Below, one piece after another: positions 49,110 to 58,704 of a DNA stretch of 64,000 bases (the first letter of the stretch is position 1; each line of letters opens with the position of its first letter). The DNA is taken from NCBI RefSeq assembly GCF_002848345.1, contig NZ_CP025429.1:1612001-1676000 (forward strand), read 5' to 3'. The position numbers were made by a program, and so were the translations under genes. Under the pieces are notes generated by a model. The model was given only the letters and a program-made list of their open reading frames with translations, did not search any database and was not told where the DNA came from. This DNA is from Chromobacterium sp. ATCC 53434. GTDB taxonomy: Bacteria > Pseudomonadota > Gammaproteobacteria > Burkholderiales > Chromobacteriaceae.

Positions 49110-49742
49110 TCATTCGTCGCGAATTTCGCCGGCCGCGGGTCGGCGCAACAGCACCAGCAGCGAACCGCTGCCGCCGCCGGCCTCGGCCTCGCAGAAGGCC
49201 AGCACGTCGGGGTGGTGTTGCAGCCAGCTGCGCACCAGCTTCTTCAGCACCGGCTCGCCTTGCGGCGAGCCGAAGCCCTTGCCGTGTATCACCTTGACGC
49301 ACTGGCCGCGCTTTTGCGCGCGGTGGATGAACAGCGCCAGCGCGTCCTGCGCCTGGTGGCGGGTGTAGCCGTGCAGGTCCAGCTGGGCGCAGACCGGCCA
49401 GTTGCCCTGGCGCAGCCGTTTCAGCGTGGCCGCCGGCATGCCGGCGCGGGCGTATTGCTGCAACTGCGCCATGGGCTCGAACCAGCCTATCTGGTGCTGC
49501 AGGATTTCCTGGCAGGCGGCCGCGTGCAGCGCCGGGCCCTGGCTGGGCTTGCGCGGTCTGGGACTGGGCTTCGGAGGCTGGGGATGGTGGCGGCCGTCCG
49601 GCTTCAGCGGCTTGGCGTCGCGGAACAGCTGGCGGAAGTCCGCTTCCTCGGGCGTGGCGGGCGGCGGGGCGGCCGCCCGTGGCGGGGCGGCCTGGCGCAG
49701 CGTCTGGCGAAGTCCCTTCAGTGTGTCTTTGAAGGTCTTCAT
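49110..49742 (-). CDS. Smr-domain protein (DNA endonuclease SmrA/YdaL type)
   Basis: A 210-residue protein with a long basic, Pro-rich N-terminal region (about 15-75, PPKPSPRPRKPS) and a C-terminal Smr domain (about 110-200). The Smr signatures are LDLHGYTRHQAQDAL and VIHGKGFGSPQGEPVLK, which carry the conserved LDLHG and HGKG motifs. Related proteins nick DNA or act on RNA/ribosomes. It starts 18 bases after the trxB stop, so the two may be cotranscribed. Confidence 0.92.
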   Translation of the reverse strand: MKTFKDTLKGLRQTLRQAAPPRAAAPPPATPEEADFRQLFRDAKPLKPDGRHHPQPPKPSPRPRKPSQGPALHAAACQEILQHQIGWFEPMAQLQQYARAGMPAATLKRLRQGNWPVCAQLDLHGYTRHQAQDALALFIHRAQKRGQCVKVIHGKGFGSPQGEPVLKKLVRSWLQHHPDVLAFCEAEAGGGSGSLLVLLRRPAAGEIRDE

Positions 49743-49760
49743 GATGCTGGGCTTCGCGGC

Positions 49761-50756
<996 letters not shown>

Positions 50757-50837
50757 CTAGCAGTTTTGTTGTGACAGCAGGCCGACGGCCCGCTAAACTG
50801 CAATCAACGGCAGCATGTCAGATCAGGAGGTTGGGGT

Positions 50838-51023
50838 ATGGACTTAGTAAGTCAAGTGAGCGGCAACGTCAGCACCAATGCGCAGGCGCTGGTGCTGAAG
50901 AAGGCGATGCAGTCGCAGTCGCAGGCGGCGATGACGCTGCTGCAGGGGGCTGAGCAGTCTTCCCAGCAGATCCAGGCTCAGAATCCGGCCCATCTGGGGC
51001 AGAATCTGGACGTGCGCGCCTGA
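50838..51023 (+). CDS. YjfB-family small protein
   Basis: A 61-residue helical, Gln/Ser-rich protein: VSGNVSTNAQALVLKKAM then QSQSQAAMTLLQGAEQ. This matches the YjfB family (described as putative motility protein). A strong AGGAGG precedes ATG 50838. No sigma-28-type promoter with correct spacing was found upstream. It is monocistronic with its own terminator. Confidence 0.85.
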   Translation: MDLVSQVSGNVSTNAQALVLKKAMQSQSQAAMTLLQGAEQSSQQIQAQNPAHLGQNLDVRA

Positions 51024-51059
51024 GCGGCGCCGGCCGGCATCCGCCGGCGATGGCCATCG

Positions 51060-51088
51060 AAGGCGACCCCAGGGTCGCCTTTTGTTTT
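51060..51088 (+). terminator. Rho-independent terminator after the YjfB-like gene
   Basis: AAGGCGACCC (51060-51069) pairs with GGGTCGCCTT (51072-51081), followed by TTGTTTT. The stem is perfect. Confidence 0.85.
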
Positions 51089-51226
51089 GCGCGCCAGATG
51101 CGAATATTCAAATCAGACAATAATATCTTGCAATTTACAGCCTAATTATCAATTGAAAAAGCCGGGACGATAATCGATTCCAGGCAGCCGGCATGTGGCC
51201 GGCCGCCGTCAATACGAGGAGTCGAC

Positions 51227-51754
51227 ATGTTCCGTTTTTCCATTCTGATCGGCGCCGGCCTGCTGGCGCTGTCCTCCGGCGCCGTCCTGGCCGCCGACGC
51301 GCTGCCGCAGCCGGCGCGGGTGTTTTCCGAGCGCAATGCCGGCGCCGCCGCCGCTGTGAAGCTGGCCGCGCTGCGCTACGCCGCCTTTTGGAACACCGGC
51401 GATCCGCGCTATGCCGAGCTGGCGCTGGCCCCCGATTTCATCGACCGCACATTGCCGGAGGGCCGCCAGCAGGGCACGGCCGGCCCGCTGCAGGCGTCGC
51501 GGACTTTTCGCGCCGCGGTGCCGGATCTGAAGGTGGAAGTCACCGACATGGTGCTGGCCGCCGACCGCGTCGCGCTGCGGTTGCACTTCACTGGCCATTT
51601 CAGCGGCCGCTTCGGCGATGTCGACGGCCGGGGCCAGGCGGTCGACTTCCAGGCCTTCGACCTGTACCGGGTGAAGGACGGGCGCATCGCCGAGAACTGG
51701 CATCTTGAAGACAATCTGACGTTGCTGAAGCAACTGGGAGCGTTGAAGCCATGA
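51227..51754 (+). CDS. Exported SnoaL-like (NTF2-fold) protein
   Basis: A 175-residue protein with signal peptide about 1-22 (ILIGAGLLALSSGAVLAA) and a SnoaL-like domain of the polyketide-cyclase/ester-cyclase family: YAAFWNTGDPRYAELALAPDFIDRTLP, then FRAAVPDLKVEVTDMVLAADRVALRLHFTGHFSG, ending FDLYRVKDGRIAENWHLED. Function beyond the fold is unknown. The ATG 51227 lies 19 bases after an ACGAGGAG. The stop overlaps the SDR start as ATGA, so the two are coupled. Confidence 0.88.
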   Translation: MFRFSILIGAGLLALSSGAVLAADALPQPARVFSERNAGAAAAVKLAALRYAAFWNTGDPRYAELALAPDFIDRTLPEGRQQGTAGPLQASRTFRAAVPDLKVEVTDMVLAADRVALRLHFTGHFSGRFGDVDGRGQAVDFQAFDLYRVKDGRIAENWHLEDNLTLLKQLGALKP

Positions 51755-52458
51755 GCGCGAACCGGGATTTTCTTCAGCAGAAGACGGTGGTGGTGCTCGG
51801 CGGCACCTCGGGCATAGGCCGCGAGGTGGTCCGGGCGGCGGCGGAGGCGGGCGCCCGGGTCTATGCGCTGGGGCGCTCGGCGGCGCCAGACGGCCCCTGG
51901 CAGCAGCTGCGCGCCGACGTCACCGATCCGCACAGTCTGCGCGAGGCCTTCGCCGGCATCGGCCGCATCGACCACCTGGTGCTGACCGCCGGCGCGCGCG
52001 TCGGCTCGCCGAGACTGGAGGACGCCACCGTCGACGATTTCCGTCGCACCTTCGAGGTCAAGTTGTTCGGCAGCCTGCTGGCTGTGCAACAGGCCTTGCC
52101 CTATCTGGCGGCCGACGCCTCCATTACCTTCACCTCCGGCTTGCTGGCGCGCAAGTACGGCGCGGGCGGTCTGCTGAAGAGCACGGTCAACGCCGCGCTG
52201 GAGGCGGCGACGAGGAATCTGGCCAAGGAGCTGGCGCCGCGCCGGGTCAACGCGATCAGCCCCGGCGTGGTCGATACCGAATTGTGGGGCGAGGCGGGCT
52301 CGGATGGCCGCACGGCGGCGCTGGCGCGCATCGCGGCCGGTCTGCCGCTGGGCCGGGTGGGGCGGCCGCAGGAGCTGGCCGAGGCCTATCTGTTCGCGAT
52401 GGGCAACGCCTTCGTCACCGGCGCGGTGATCGATGTGGACGGCGGCGGTCTGCTGTAG
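51751..52458 (+). CDS. Atypical short-chain dehydrogenase/reductase-like protein
   Basis: A 235-residue SDR-fold protein. The NAD(P) motif is VVLGGTSGIGREVV, the next is LVLTAGA, and the end is ITGAVIDVDGG-like (VTGAVIDVDGGGLL). The catalytic YxxxK is not found where expected: after FTSGLLARKYG the helix reads LLKSTVNAALEAAT, which puts Lys and Asn at the Tyr and Lys sites. It may be non-catalytic or use Tyr in RKYG. It is coupled to the SnoaL-like gene and followed 11 bases later by the deacetylase gene. Confidence 0.87.
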   Translation: MSANRDFLQQKTVVVLGGTSGIGREVVRAAAEAGARVYALGRSAAPDGPWQQLRADVTDPHSLREAFAGIGRIDHLVLTAGARVGSPRLEDATVDDFRRTFEVKLFGSLLAVQQALPYLAADASITFTSGLLARKYGAGGLLKSTVNAALEAATRNLAKELAPRRVNAISPGVVDTELWGEAGSDGRTAALARIAAGLPLGRVGRPQELAEAYLFAMGNAFVTGAVIDVDGGGLL

Positions 52459-52469
52459 CCGACGATGCG

Positions 52470-53438
52470 ATGAAGAAAACGATTCCGATCAACCGCCGCC
52501 AGTTCCTGGCCGGCGCCACGGCCGGCGGAGCGAGTCTGGTCCTGGGGCAGGGAAGGGTCTGGGCGGCGACAGGAGGGCAGGAAAACATGACACAAGGCAA
52601 CAATAGCGGGTTCTGGCCGGACGATGCCCGGCTGGTGATTTCCATTTCGATGCAGTTCGAGGCCGGCGCCCAGCCGGAGCGTGGCGCCAGCGGGCCGTTT
52701 CCGCCGCTGGACCCGAAATACCCGGATCTGCCGATGCAAAGCTGGTACGACTACGGCGTGAAGGAGGGCATCCCGCGGATGCTGGACCTGTGGGAGCGCA
52801 CCGGCGTCAAGGTGACCTCGCACATGGTGGGCCAGGCGGTGGACCGCCATCCGCAACTGGCGCGCGAGATCGTCGAGCGCGGCCACGAGGCGGCCGGCCA
52901 CGGCCAGACCTGGGAGCCGCAGTTTTCGATGACGCCGGACGAGGAGCGGGCGGCCTATCGCGCCAGCATCGCCAGCATAGAGCGCGCCACCGGCACGCGG
53001 CCGACGGGCTTCAACGCCTTCTGGCTGCGCGGCACGCCGAACACGCTGGGCATCCTGCGGGAGCTGGGCTTCGTCTACCACATCGACAACGTCAGCCGCG
53101 ACGAGCCGTTCACGGTGCCGGTAGACGGCAAGCCCTTCGTCGTCGTGCCGTACACGCTGCGCAACAACGACATCGTCCGCTACGATTCGCCGGCGCTGAG
53201 CGTGGACGGCTACCTGGCCGACCTGAAGGCCGAGTTCGACCTGCTGTACCAGGAGGCCGCAGGGCGCCGGCGGATGATGTCGATCAGCACCCACGACCGC
53301 ATCTCCGGCACGCCGGCGCGGGTGTGGGCGCTGGAACAGTTCATCCGCTACGCGCAGGGGCACGCCGGCGTGCGCTTCATGCGCAAGGACGAAATCGCCC
53401 GCTTCGCGCTGACGGCGCCGAACGTGCCGACCTTCTAG
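52470..53438 (+). CDS. Tat-exported polysaccharide deacetylase-family protein
   Basis: A 322-residue protein with a twin-arginine signal (NRRQFLAGATAGGASLVLG). The NodB-like barrel includes ISISMQFEAG (position of the first Asp motif), VTSHMVGQAVDRHPQLAREI, RGHEAAGHGQTW (the metal-binding H-x-x-x-GH) and MMSISTHDRISG. The first motif has no Asp (SISMQFE), so metal binding is unlike typical chitin deacetylases; it is closer to the allantoinase/PuuE-type branch. ATG 52470 has a weak ribosome-binding site but gives the Tat signal at the right place. It ends four bases into the convergent serine hydrolase gene. Confidence 0.87.
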   Translation: MKKTIPINRRQFLAGATAGGASLVLGQGRVWAATGGQENMTQGNNSGFWPDDARLVISISMQFEAGAQPERGASGPFPPLDPKYPDLPMQSWYDYGVKEGIPRMLDLWERTGVKVTSHMVGQAVDRHPQLAREIVERGHEAAGHGQTWEPQFSMTPDEERAAYRASIASIERATGTRPTGFNAFWLRGTPNTLGILRELGFVYHIDNVSRDEPFTVPVDGKPFVVVPYTLRNNDIVRYDSPALSVDGYLADLKAEFDLLYQEAAGRRRMMSISTHDRISGTPARVWALEQFIRYAQGHAGVRFMRKDEIARFALTAPNVPTF

Positions 53439-54718
53439 GTCTGCTTCCGCTTCTTGGTGTGTTTGCCGGCCGCCTTGGCGGCGGTCGGCTTGGCCTTCGC
53501 CTTGGCTCTGATCTTGGCCTTGATCGGCTTGGCGCGCGCCAGCGTCGGTTTCAGGTGCAGCGGCGGTTTGGGCCGCGTTTCCGGATGGTAGCCGCTCAGT
53601 TCGGCCACCAGCTTGTTCACGCCGTCGCTCATGTTCTGGTAGTGGGTGCCGCCGCTGCGGGTCAGGCCCACCCAGACCGCGACGTCGTTCTTCGGCGCGA
53701 TCGCGACATAGCCGATGAAGCCGCCGCCGCCGGCGGTCTTCTGGATGATTTCCGGCGAGTTCGGCGTCGGCAGCATCCGTATCCAGCCCAGGCCCAGTTC
53801 GTCGGCCTTGCCGGCCACGTCCATGCCGCGCAGGCTGCGCAGATCGTCGCGCTTGAAATACATGTGGAAGGTCTGGTCGCGCAGCTGGCGGCGGGCCTCG
53901 TTTTGCGGATGGACCAGGTCCTGCAGCCAGCGCTGCATGTCGCGCGGGGTGGAGTAGATGCCGCCGCTGCCGCTGGCGGCGCTGGTATCGACGCAGGGGC
54001 TGGCGCCGTAGCCTTCCATCAGCCGCGCGCATTGTCCGGGATTGGGACTGAAGGTGGTGTCCCGCATGCCCAGCGGCACGGTGACCTTCTCGCGCAGCAA
54101 GGCGGCATACGGCCGGCCGGTCGCGGCGGCCAGCGCGTCGGCCAGGAAGTCGAAGGCCAGATTGGAGTACTGGGCGCGCAGGCCGGGCGCGAACCGGGCC
54201 TTGCTGGCGGACAGCCACTGCCAGCGCTGCTGCTGGTCCGGCCAGACGAAGACCGGCGTGTCCTCGGGTTTGACGCCGGGCATTTCACGCGGGAAGCCGC
54301 TGGTGTGGCTGGCCAGATTCAGCAGGGTGATCGGCTGTTCGGTCGACGGCAGCGCCAGGCCGCGCGGCGCGTATTTCTGCAGCGGATCGTCCAGCTTGAC
54401 GCGCTTGTCCTGCGCCAGCGATGCCAGCACTTCGCCGGTCATCGTCTTGCTGATGCTGGCGATCCGCAGCACGGAGTCGGTGTCCGGCAGCTGGCGGCTG
54501 CCGGGGCGGGTCTGGCCGTAGAAGCGCTGCAGCGCCTGTTGCTTGTTCACCACCACCATCGTCATGCCGACGGCTCGGGAATTGCGGAAGATCTGGCTGG
54601 CGTAATGGTCGATTTTCTGCTCTGCGGTCTGGGGTTCCGCTGGCGCCGCCTTAGCCGCGGCAAGGCTGACGGTAGGGGCGGCGACAAGGCTCAACCCCAG
54701 CAAAAACGCTTTTTTCAC
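53435..54718 (-). CDS. Penicillin-binding/beta-lactamase-fold serine hydrolase (AmpH-like) with Lys-rich tail
   Basis: A 427-residue exported protein: signal peptide about 1-21 (KKAFLLGLSLVAAPTVSLAAA), SxxK in ASISKTMTG, YxN in AQYSNLAFDF and KTAGGGGF as third motif. The arrangement fits AmpH-type carboxypeptidase/endopeptidases or class C-like esterases. The final about 45 residues form a basic tail (RAKPIKAKIRAKAKAKP, HTKKRKQT) unusual for the family, perhaps a cell-wall or nucleic-acid contact. GTG 54718 is chosen because it starts the signal peptide and has AGGACAG upstream. A palindromic repeat lies 25 bases upstream of the start. Confidence 0.88.
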   Translation of the reverse strand: MKKAFLLGLSLVAAPTVSLAAAKAAPAEPQTAEQKIDHYASQIFRNSRAVGMTMVVVNKQQALQRFYGQTRPGSRQLPDTDSVLRIASISKTMTGEVLASLAQDKRVKLDDPLQKYAPRGLALPSTEQPITLLNLASHTSGFPREMPGVKPEDTPVFVWPDQQQRWQWLSASKARFAPGLRAQYSNLAFDFLADALAAATGRPYAALLREKVTVPLGMRDTTFSPNPGQCARLMEGYGASPCVDTSAASGSGGIYSTPRDMQRWLQDLVHPQNEARRQLRDQTFHMYFKRDDLRSLRGMDVAGKADELGLGWIRMLPTPNSPEIIQKTAGGGGFIGYVAIAPKNDVAVWVGLTRSGGTHYQNMSDGVNKLVAELSGYHPETRPKPPLHLKPTLARAKPIKAKIRAKAKAKPTAAKAAGKHTKKRKQT

Positions 54719-54742
54719 TCTTGTTCTGTCCTGACGATATTG

Positions 54743-54822
54743 AGAGCCTGTCCACGATCGTTTCCGGCAACGGCGGTTTCCGCCGTATCGGCTGCGCGCG
54801 GAAACGATCATCAACAAGCTCT
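54743..54822. repeat. Short GAGCCTG palindromic repeat (80 bp)
   Basis: Ends AGAGCCTGTCCACGATCGTT and, inverted, AGAGCTTGTTGATGATCGTT. They match the ends of the 268-bp element at 56432-56699 (AGAGCCTGCTCATGATCTTT). The inside is GC-rich (GGCAACGGCGGTTTCCGCCG). It lies just upstream of the serine hydrolase start codon. Bases 54823-54977 hold no recognisable gene. Confidence 0.6.
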
Positions 54823-54977
54823 GGGAAGCAATTTGCCCGAAGTCACAGGCTGGCATGCATTTTATTCAGCCTGGAGCGGTTTCGCATCCTGTTTATGCGT
54901 CAGGAAATGTGTAGACGGCCAAAATCCGGCCTGCGCGGCTGGACCGCGCGGCATGAAAACAGATTCTGGACCAGCGC

Positions 54978-55406
54978 TTACGGCTCGCAGCGCATCAGTT
55001 GGACGCCGACGCCCTTGAACTTGGGCGAGGACGACATCGCTTGCGGGCCGCGCTCGACGATGTCGGCGAATTCGCGGGTGGTGTAATTGCGGTCCAGCAC
55101 GTCGGCCTGGCAGGCGCAGATCGATTCCGCCATATTGCCGCTGGCGCCGTGCTGCCGGTACTTCTGGCCGCAGATGTTCTTGTAGCCGTTGATGATGGAT
55201 TCCTTGATCACGCCGGTGTAGGGCTGATGGCCGGGGCCGGGCTGCGCGCCGCCGGCGCCTGGTCCGGCCGGAACATAGCCGTGCTGGGCGCCGCCGCAGG
55301 GCGCGTCCTGGTAGGAGACGCCGCCGGCGTTGGCGCATCGATAGACGGCGGCGCCGGCCAGCGTCGGGAAGGCGGCGAGAATGGCGATGAAGATCAGGGA
55401 GCGCAT
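54978..55406 (-). CDS. Exported Cys-rich DUF4124-like protein
   Basis: A 142-residue protein with a signal peptide (SLIFIAILAAFPTLAGAA) and the DUF4124 start AVYRCANAGGVSYQDAPC. It then has a Gly/Pro/Gln-rich linker and a second Cys-containing part (IINGYKNICGQKY, ESICACQADVLDRNYT). An even spread of cysteines suggests disulfides in the periplasm. ATG 55406 places the signal at the N-terminus. Function unknown. Confidence 0.82.
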   Translation of the reverse strand: MRSLIFIAILAAFPTLAGAAVYRCANAGGVSYQDAPCGGAQHGYVPAGPGAGGAQPGPGHQPYTGVIKESIINGYKNICGQKYRQHGASGNMAESICACQADVLDRNYTTREFADIVERGPQAMSSSPKFKGVGVQLMRCEP

Positions 55407-55538
55407 CGAGTAAGGTTTTCTGAATCGGTCAAAAATCGCGCAGCCTGGGCCGGCTTGCGCGCAGCCGGCCAGTATATCTTTTTTAAAACAATCGTTTGCG
55501 ATGAATGCGGTGTTTTCTGCTTGCATTTCGGGTGACGC

Positions 55539-56444
55539 TCATCCCGCTTCTGCCATCTCGGTCAGCAGAAAATCTATCAGGCGCCGTATCCGCGCCGGCT
55601 GCAGCCGGTGGCCGGGGTAGAGCAGGTGCAGCGGGGCCGGCTCGACGAAGTAGTCGTCCAGCACCGTGAGCAGCCGGCCGGCGCGCAGGTCGGCGGCGAT
55701 ATCCAGCTCCGACTTGTAGGCGAAGCCGTGGCCCTGCAGCGCCCAGCGGCGCAGCACTTCGCCGTCGTTGCTTTGCCGGGCGCGCTCCAGCCGCAGGGTC
55801 TTGGCCTCGCCGTTCTCGCGGTAGCGCCAATCGATCGCCGCTCCGTGGCCGGCGAGCAGGGTCAGCGTCGGCAGGCCGGCCAGTTCGCGCGGGTGCGTCG
55901 GCGTTCCCAGCCGTCGCAGCAGCGATGGCGCGGCGCAGACGACGCGGCGGCTGGCGGCCAGCTGCCGGGCCACCAGACTGCTGTCGGCCGGCTGGCCATA
56001 GCGGATCGCCAGATCGATGTCGTCGCCTATCAGGTCGGCCAGCGTGTCGTTCAGCGACAGCGAGAAGTGCACGCCGGGATGTTCGGCGCCGAAGCGGTCC
56101 AGGCAGTCCAGCAACGCGTTGCGGCCCAGGTCCGACGGCGCCGACAGGCGGATCAGGCCGCTGAGCTCCCGCTGCTCCCGCTGCAAGCTGTGCTCGCCTT
56201 CCTCCAGCAGTTCCAGCGCCTGCCGGCAATAGCTCAGATAGGTTTCTCCGGCCTCGGTCAGCCGCAGACGGCGGGTGGTGCGCTGGAACAGCCGGGCTTC
56301 GAGCGCGGCCTCGATGCGCAGGATGCAGGCGCTGGCCGCGGCCGGAGACAGGCCGTGTTTGCGGCCGGCGGCGGAAAAGCTGCCCAGTTGGGCGGCGTCC
56401 AGGAACAGGCGCAGGTCGCCCAGGCGGTCTAAGAGCCTGCTCAT
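55539..56444 (-). CDS. LysR-family regulator whose start codon lies in a repeat
   Basis: A 301-residue LysR regulator: HTH LRLFLDAAQLGSFSAAGRKHGLSPAAASACILRIEAALEARLF; effector domain with LIRLSAPSDLGRNALLDCL, IDLAIRYGQP and ESD-type C-terminal residues. The only usable start is ATG 56444, inside the left inverted repeat of the 56432-56699 element. The first four codons plus the first base of the fifth come from the repeat, and the next codons (TTA GAC CGC) read like an original start that has lost its ATG. The ribosome-binding site is poor (AAAAAGATC), so expression may be reduced. No obvious target gene is adjacent. Confidence 0.88.
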   Translation of the reverse strand: MSRLLDRLGDLRLFLDAAQLGSFSAAGRKHGLSPAAASACILRIEAALEARLFQRTTRRLRLTEAGETYLSYCRQALELLEEGEHSLQREQRELSGLIRLSAPSDLGRNALLDCLDRFGAEHPGVHFSLSLNDTLADLIGDDIDLAIRYGQPADSSLVARQLAASRRVVCAAPSLLRRLGTPTHPRELAGLPTLTLLAGHGAAIDWRYRENGEAKTLRLERARQSNDGEVLRRWALQGHGFAYKSELDIAADLRAGRLLTVLDDYFVEPAPLHLLYPGHRLQPARIRRLIDFLLTEMAEAG

Positions 56445-56699
56445 GATCTTTTTGCGAGCAGCGCAGCCCAAACAGGAGGCCGGATGCAAGGCGGAAGGCG
56501 TAGGCCTTGGTCATTCCAAGGCCCAGCCTGACAACACGGCAGATGACCTCCTGTTTGGGCTGCCCTTCGGGGCCGCTTTCTGCCGGCGCATGGCTTTGTC
56601 AAACGTCTCTTGCAGTGAGCGACACTGCGGCGAGCCGTTTTCCGCGCCCTGCGCCGGCAGAAAACGGCCGATGCCGGAAAAAGATCATGAACAGGCTCT
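56432..56699. repeat. 268-bp palindromic (MITE-like) element with nested inverted repeats
   Basis: The ends AGAGCCTGCTCATGATCTTT and, inverted, AGAGCCTGTTCATGATCTTT differ at one position over 20 bases. A second, perfect 17-bp inverted repeat, GCAGCCCAAACAGGAGG (56461-56477) with CCTCCTGTTTGGGCTGC (56547-56563), is nested inside. There is no gene of its own. It fills the whole interval between the LysR gene and the aminopeptidase terminator and overlaps the LysR start. Confidence 0.78.
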
Positions 56700-56730
56700 A
56701 AGGGCATCGATCATTCCTCGGTAAATGAAA

Positions 56731-56756
56731 CAGGCCATGCCGCGTGGCATGGCCTG
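56731..56756 (-). terminator. Hairpin terminator downstream of aminopeptidase P
   Basis: CAGGCCATGCC (56731-56741) pairs with GGCATGGCCTG (56746-56756). On the minus strand the stem is followed by TTTCATTT, a modest T-tract. It lies 20 bases after the aminopeptidase stop. Confidence 0.6.
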
Positions 56757-56775
56757 TCGACGGTGTCGTCGCAGT

Positions 56776-58581
56776 TTACAGCGCTTCGGTGTTGGCCAGC
56801 AGCCAGTCGCGCGCGGCGCCGTCCACCAGCGGCAGCAAGCGCGCGCGCACTTCGGCGTGGTAGCCGTTCAGCCAGGTGATTTCCGGCCGGGTCAGCAGCG
56901 ACGGTTCGATGCAGCGGCGGTCTATCGGACACAGCGTCAGTGTCTCGAACTTCAGGAAGTCGCCGAACTGGTTCTGTTCCGATGCCACGTTCAGCACCAG
57001 GTTCTCGATGCGGACGCCCCACTGGCCTGCGCGGTACACGCCCGGCTCGATCGAGGTGATCATGCCTTCCTGCATCGCCATATGCGCCTCCGGCATCGCG
57101 CGCGAGATGCTTTGCGGGCCCTCGTGCACATTCAGGAAGTAGCCGACGCCGTGGCCGGTGCCGTGGCCGAAGTCGATGTCGTGCTGCCACAGCGGCGCGC
57201 GCGCCAGCGCGTCCAGCATCGGCGACAGCGTGCCGCGCGGGAAATGCGCCATCGACAGCGCCATCGTGCCTTTCAGCACCAGCGTGAAGTCGCGTTTCTG
57301 TTCGGCGGACGGCGTGCCGACGGCCACCACGCGGGTGATGTCGGTGGTGCCGCCGAGGTATTGGCCGCCGGAGTCGATCAGCAGCAGGCCGTCGCCGCCG
57401 ATCTCGCTGTGCGCTACCGGGGTGGCGTGGTAGTGCGGCAGCGCGCCGTTGGCGTTGAAGCCGGCGATGGTGCCGAAGCTGGGCGAGACGAAGCCGGGGC
57501 GGCGCGCGCGAGCGGCGGTGATCTCTTCGTCTATCGTCAGCTCGGTGATGCGGGCGCGATTGACCTTGGACTCGAACCAGGCGAAGAACTCGGCCAGCGC
57601 GGCGCCATCCTGTTCCATCGCGCGGCGAACGTGTTCGGCTTCGGCCGCGCTTTTGCGCGATTTCATCAGCGTGCTGGGGTTGATCGCCTCGATCACCGTC
57701 ACCGCGTCGGCCACCGCCCGGCGCAGGCCCAGCGTCACGCGGCGCGGATCGATCAGCAGTGTGCCGGACAGCGCCGCGAGCGTGGGCTTGGTCTGGGCGT
57801 AATCGGCCTGCCGGACGCCGTCGGCGGCCAGCTGGGCGGCGAGGGCGGCGTCGATCTTGCCCGGCGCGACGAACAATGTGGCGCTGTCGGCCTCGATCAG
57901 CGCGTGGGCGATGAACACTGGGTTGTAATTGACGTCTGCGCCGCGCAGATTGAACAGCCAGGCGATGTCGTCCAGCGTGGACACGAAGTGGCGCTCGGCG
58001 CCGGCGGCGCGCATCGCTTCGCGCACGCGGGCCAGCTTGGCGGCCCGGCTTTCCGGCGCATGGGCGGCGTCATGCTGGTAGACGGCGGCGGCGGGCAGCG
58101 CCGGACGGTCGGCGTAGATCGCGTCTATCAGGTCGAGATCGGCGCGCAGGGCGATGCCGCGCGGTTCCAGCGCGGCCTGCAGCGCCTTGGCCGCGGCCAG
58201 GCCCAGCGAGTCGCCGTCCACCGCCAGCGTCTGGCCGGATTTCAGCGTGTCGGCCAGCCATTGCAGGTGCAGGCTGCTGGCGGCGGTGTCGATCTTCATC
58301 AGCTGGATGCCGGTGCCGGCCAGTTCCTGCTCGGCCTGAACCCAGTAGCGGCTGTCGGCCCATACGCCGGCGAAGTCGGCGCTGACGATCAGCGTGCCCA
58401 TCGAGCCAGTGAAACCGGACAGCCAGCGGCGCGCCTGCCAGCGCTTGGGCAGGTATTCGGAAAGATGCGGATCGGACGAGGGCACCAGACAGGCGTCGAC
58501 GCCGGCGTTCTTCATCGCGGCGCGCAGCGAGGCGATGCGTTGCGGAATGGTGTCCAATTGCGGGGTTGCTACAGTGTTCAT
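56776..58581 (-). CDS. Xaa-Pro aminopeptidase (M24B family, ~600-residue type)
   Basis: A 601-residue aminopeptidase P. Two N-terminal creatinase-like domains (about 15-310; DACLVPSSDPHLSEYLP, WLSGFTGSMGTLIV) precede the pita-bread catalytic domain. The metal ligands can be followed in LLIDSGGQYLGGTTDITRVV (two Asp), GHGTGHGVGYFLNVHEGPQ (His), MITSIEPGVY (Glu) and GVRIENL (Glu). The enzyme removes N-terminal residues preceding proline in the cytoplasm. ATG 58581 follows CCGGAGCCGGC. It is monocistronic. Confidence 0.95.
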   Translation of the reverse strand: MNTVATPQLDTIPQRIASLRAAMKNAGVDACLVPSSDPHLSEYLPKRWQARRWLSGFTGSMGTLIVSADFAGVWADSRYWVQAEQELAGTGIQLMKIDTAASSLHLQWLADTLKSGQTLAVDGDSLGLAAAKALQAALEPRGIALRADLDLIDAIYADRPALPAAAVYQHDAAHAPESRAAKLARVREAMRAAGAERHFVSTLDDIAWLFNLRGADVNYNPVFIAHALIEADSATLFVAPGKIDAALAAQLAADGVRQADYAQTKPTLAALSGTLLIDPRRVTLGLRRAVADAVTVIEAINPSTLMKSRKSAAEAEHVRRAMEQDGAALAEFFAWFESKVNRARITELTIDEEITAARARRPGFVSPSFGTIAGFNANGALPHYHATPVAHSEIGGDGLLLIDSGGQYLGGTTDITRVVAVGTPSAEQKRDFTLVLKGTMALSMAHFPRGTLSPMLDALARAPLWQHDIDFGHGTGHGVGYFLNVHEGPQSISRAMPEAHMAMQEGMITSIEPGVYRAGQWGVRIENLVLNVASEQNQFGDFLKFETLTLCPIDRRCIEPSLLTRPEITWLNGYHAEVRARLLPLVDGAARDWLLANTEAL

Positions 58582-58704
58582 GCCGGCTCCGGGAAGGTGG
58601 TTGCATGCATTCTGTAAGCAATGGTCACGCCGCGCAAGTGGATGAGCGCAGCTCATGGCTGGCATGCTGGTCCGCCGGCGCGGCGCTTCCGGAAGGGGCG
58701 GCGC

